5,645 bases of DNA from a bacterium (GTDB lineage: Bacteria > Cyanobacteriota > Vampirovibrionia > Obscuribacterales > Obscuribacteraceae): assembly GCA_030431355.1 (NCBI GenBank), contig JAUIJG010000349.1, forward strand, positions 1 through 5,645, given 5' to 3'. Of this stretch, positions 4,786 to 5,645 are shown piece after piece. Under the pieces are notes generated by a model. That model had not been told where the DNA came from. It made no database searches and worked only from the letters and a program-made list of their open reading frames with translations. Both the position numbers and the translations under genes were made by a program. The first letter of the stretch is position 1. Each line of letters starts with the position of its first letter.

Positions 4786-5127
4786 ATGTCCAGTAAGACA
4801 CGATTCAAAATCACATACTGCGGAGCCTGAGGCTACCGCCAGAGAGCAGTCAGGTTGGCTGCTGAAATCGAAGAGAGATTATCGGAAGAGTCTGAATTGA
4901 TAAAATCCTCCGGTGGAATTTTCGAGGTAGAAGACCGAGGAGCATTACTCTTTTCAAAAAAAGAGTTGAACAGATTTCCGCAAGACCAGGAGATTTTTGA
5001 GATAATCAACGGGGTCGAAAAGGGTTTAGAGTTGGAAGAAGCCAAGGCCAGGGCCCGGCAAAACATTCCCGAACCAATATCCTTTTCTGGATGGCTGAAA
5101 CAGCTTCTACAGAAGAGACAAACATAG
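4786..5127 (+). CDS. selW: SelW-like (Rdx family) selenoprotein with in-frame UGA read as selenocysteine
   Basis: Read from ATG 4786 with TGA 4828-4830 as Sec, this gives 113 residues ending at TAG. The N-terminus RFKITYCGA-U-GYRQRA (from R6) carries the CxxU redox motif (C12, U15) in the first beta-alpha unit. It is followed by the family's SGGIFEV (42-48) and LLFSKKELNRFP (54-65), matching the GxFEV and SKKxxxRFP signatures of Rdx proteins. These have a thioredoxin-like fold and are thought to act as small cytoplasmic thiol/selenol oxidoreductases, though bacterial roles are not well defined. A stem-loop right after the TGA fits a bacterial SECIS. AGGGGAG (4769-4775) lies 10 nt upstream of the ATG, slightly long; an in-frame TGA at 4750-4752 blocks any farther start. 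A standard-code annotation would begin at TTG 4855 and lose the redox motif. Residues 78-113 extend beyond the usual core and end in an amphipathic stretch (FSGWLKQLLQKR). It could instead be a pseudogene, but everything after the TGA is intact. Confidence 0.9.
4828..4863 (+). promoter_or_regulatory. Selenocysteine UGA codon and bacterial SECIS stem-loop
   Basis: After UGA (4828-4830) and a 14-nt gap, AGCAGTC (4845-4851) pairs with GGCTGCT (4857-4863), seven pairs including one G-U wobble. The apical loop is AGGTT (4852-4856), with G at its second and third positions. Known bacterial SECIS elements lie within the coding region, just after the UGA, with an apical G in the first two loop positions about 16 to 37 nt downstream; this one starts its loop 22 nt after the UGA. 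SelB carrying Sec-tRNA would bind this loop. The stem was identified by eye, without an energy calculation. Confidence 0.8.
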
Positions 5128-5151
5128 AAATTCATAGATTCATATTCAAAA

Positions 5152-5645
5152 ATGACAAATCCAGAGTCCTGCAAGAAGACCGGTAATCTCGCTGAATCCA
5201 ATGAGAATAGCAAAGTCACCATCGCCATAGACGGTCCTGCTGGAGCTGGTAAGTCAACCGTGGCAAGGAAGCTGGCCGACAAGAAAGAACTGCTCTACAT
5301 AGACACCGGAGCAATGTACAGGGCTGCGACCTGGCTGGCGATAAAAAACAATTTGCCCCTGGATCAAGGTTCGACCATCGCCAACCTACTAAAAACAAAA
5401 GAGCTTAAGTTAAGCAGCCCGAAGGAAAAGGGTGAAAGCCGCATCCGGGTTTTCATCAACGATGAAGAGATAACCGAAGCGATTCGAGGAAAGGAAGTCT
5501 CGGACAAAGTAAGCCGCGTGGCAGCTCACAAAGAGGTGCGCTCAGTTCTGGTGGAGCAACAGCGCAAGATGGCCGCAAAAGGGAATGTTGTCCTGGATGG
5601 TCGTGATATCGGCACCGTTGTTTTGCCCGATGCCGACCTCAAAAT
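5152..5645 (+). CDS. cmk: Cytidylate kinase (CMP/dCMP kinase), C-terminus beyond right edge
   Basis: The first 164 codons are present and the frame is open at the edge. Cmk phosphorylates CMP and dCMP with ATP to give CDP and dCDP in pyrimidine nucleotide supply. The P-loop is GPAGAGKST (28-36, with K34 and S35), followed by DTGAMYR (51-57), which shapes the nucleotide monophosphate site, and DGRDIGTVVLPDAD (149-162) with the conserved Arg-Asp pair. The order and spacing match bacterial Cmk of about 220-230 residues, so roughly the last quarter is missing. A 20-residue polar N-terminal lead precedes the first core strand (KVTIAIDG), longer than in most Cmk proteins; no better in-frame start is seen, and there is no Shine-Dalgarno. 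It begins 24 bases after the selenoprotein stop, suggesting cotranscription. Confidence 0.97.
   Translation, partial: MTNPESCKKTGNLAESNENSKVTIAIDGPAGAGKSTVARKLADKKELLYIDTGAMYRAATWLAIKNNLPLDQGSTIANLLKTKELKLSSPKEKGESRIRVFINDEEITEAIRGKEVSDKVSRVAAHKEVRSVLVEQQRKMAAKGNVVLDGRDIGTVVLPDADLK

Noticed and set aside
4828..4830. TGA read as tryptophan (alternative genetic code) or as a nonsense mutation
   Set aside because: TGA ends other intact genes here and TGG is used for Trp, and sequence after the TGA is undamaged with a SECIS-like hairpin.
4855..5127. Start of the SelW-like gene at TTG 4855
   Set aside because: That start lies in the SECIS apical loop, lacks a ribosome binding site at normal spacing, and removes the family's first strand and redox motif.
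4833..5282. Leftward 149-codon open frame
   Set aside because: It is antisense to the SelW-like gene and to the P-loop region of cmk, both of which have clear family motifs, so it is a shadow.
1..5645. CRISPR array, complete insertion sequence, rRNA or tRNA genes
   Set aside because: No regularly spaced direct repeats, no transposase of meaningful length with terminal repeats, and no conserved rRNA or tRNA segments were seen.

Overview
The window reads as ordinary bacterial chromosome: moderate GC, compact genes, factor-independent terminators and bacterial-type regulatory hairpins. Most genes here lack a strong Shine-Dalgarno sequence; sod is the clear exception. Tandem repeats resembling the GspE/MshE N-terminal domain, with no ATPase attached, suggest a lineage rich in such proteins, such as non-photosynthetic Cyanobacteria (Melainabacteria/Obscuribacterales). 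That placement is a guess from memory, not a demonstrated one.

Layout. Positions 1-382 (minus strand) hold the start of a membrane-anchored, sensor-like protein that runs off the left edge. A gap of about 550 bases (383-935) separates it from the next gene, which is divergent. The gap holds a small ORF with a good ribosome binding site, a chain of hairpins ending in an intrinsic terminator, and a possible promoter. Positions 936-2519 encode a 527-residue protein of four GspE-N/MshEN-like repeats plus a disordered tail. Positions 2738-3349 encode a divergent Fe/Mn superoxide dismutase followed by a strong terminator. A rightward group follows: an acidic HTH/coiled-coil protein (3622-4719), a SelW-like selenoprotein (4786-5127), and the first 164 codons of cytidylate kinase cmk (5152 to the right edge).

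The main result is at 4786-5127. The obvious open frame there seems to begin at a TTG at 4855. In-frame reading upstream through a TGA at 4828-4830 restores the missing N-terminus of an Rdx-family (SelW/SelT/SelH-like) protein, with the CxxU redox motif exactly at the TGA. A stem-loop with a G-containing apical loop starts 14 nt after the TGA, as expected for a bacterial SECIS element. Other genes in the window stop at TGA and use TGG for Trp, so general reassignment of TGA is unlikely. The genome should therefore encode SelA, SelB, SelC and SelD, none of which is in this window.

Together, the superoxide dismutase and the SelW-like protein suggest a redox-stress theme, but they are in separate transcription units. 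The HTH/coiled-coil gene, selW-like gene and cmk are close, on one strand, with no terminator between them, and may be cotranscribed.
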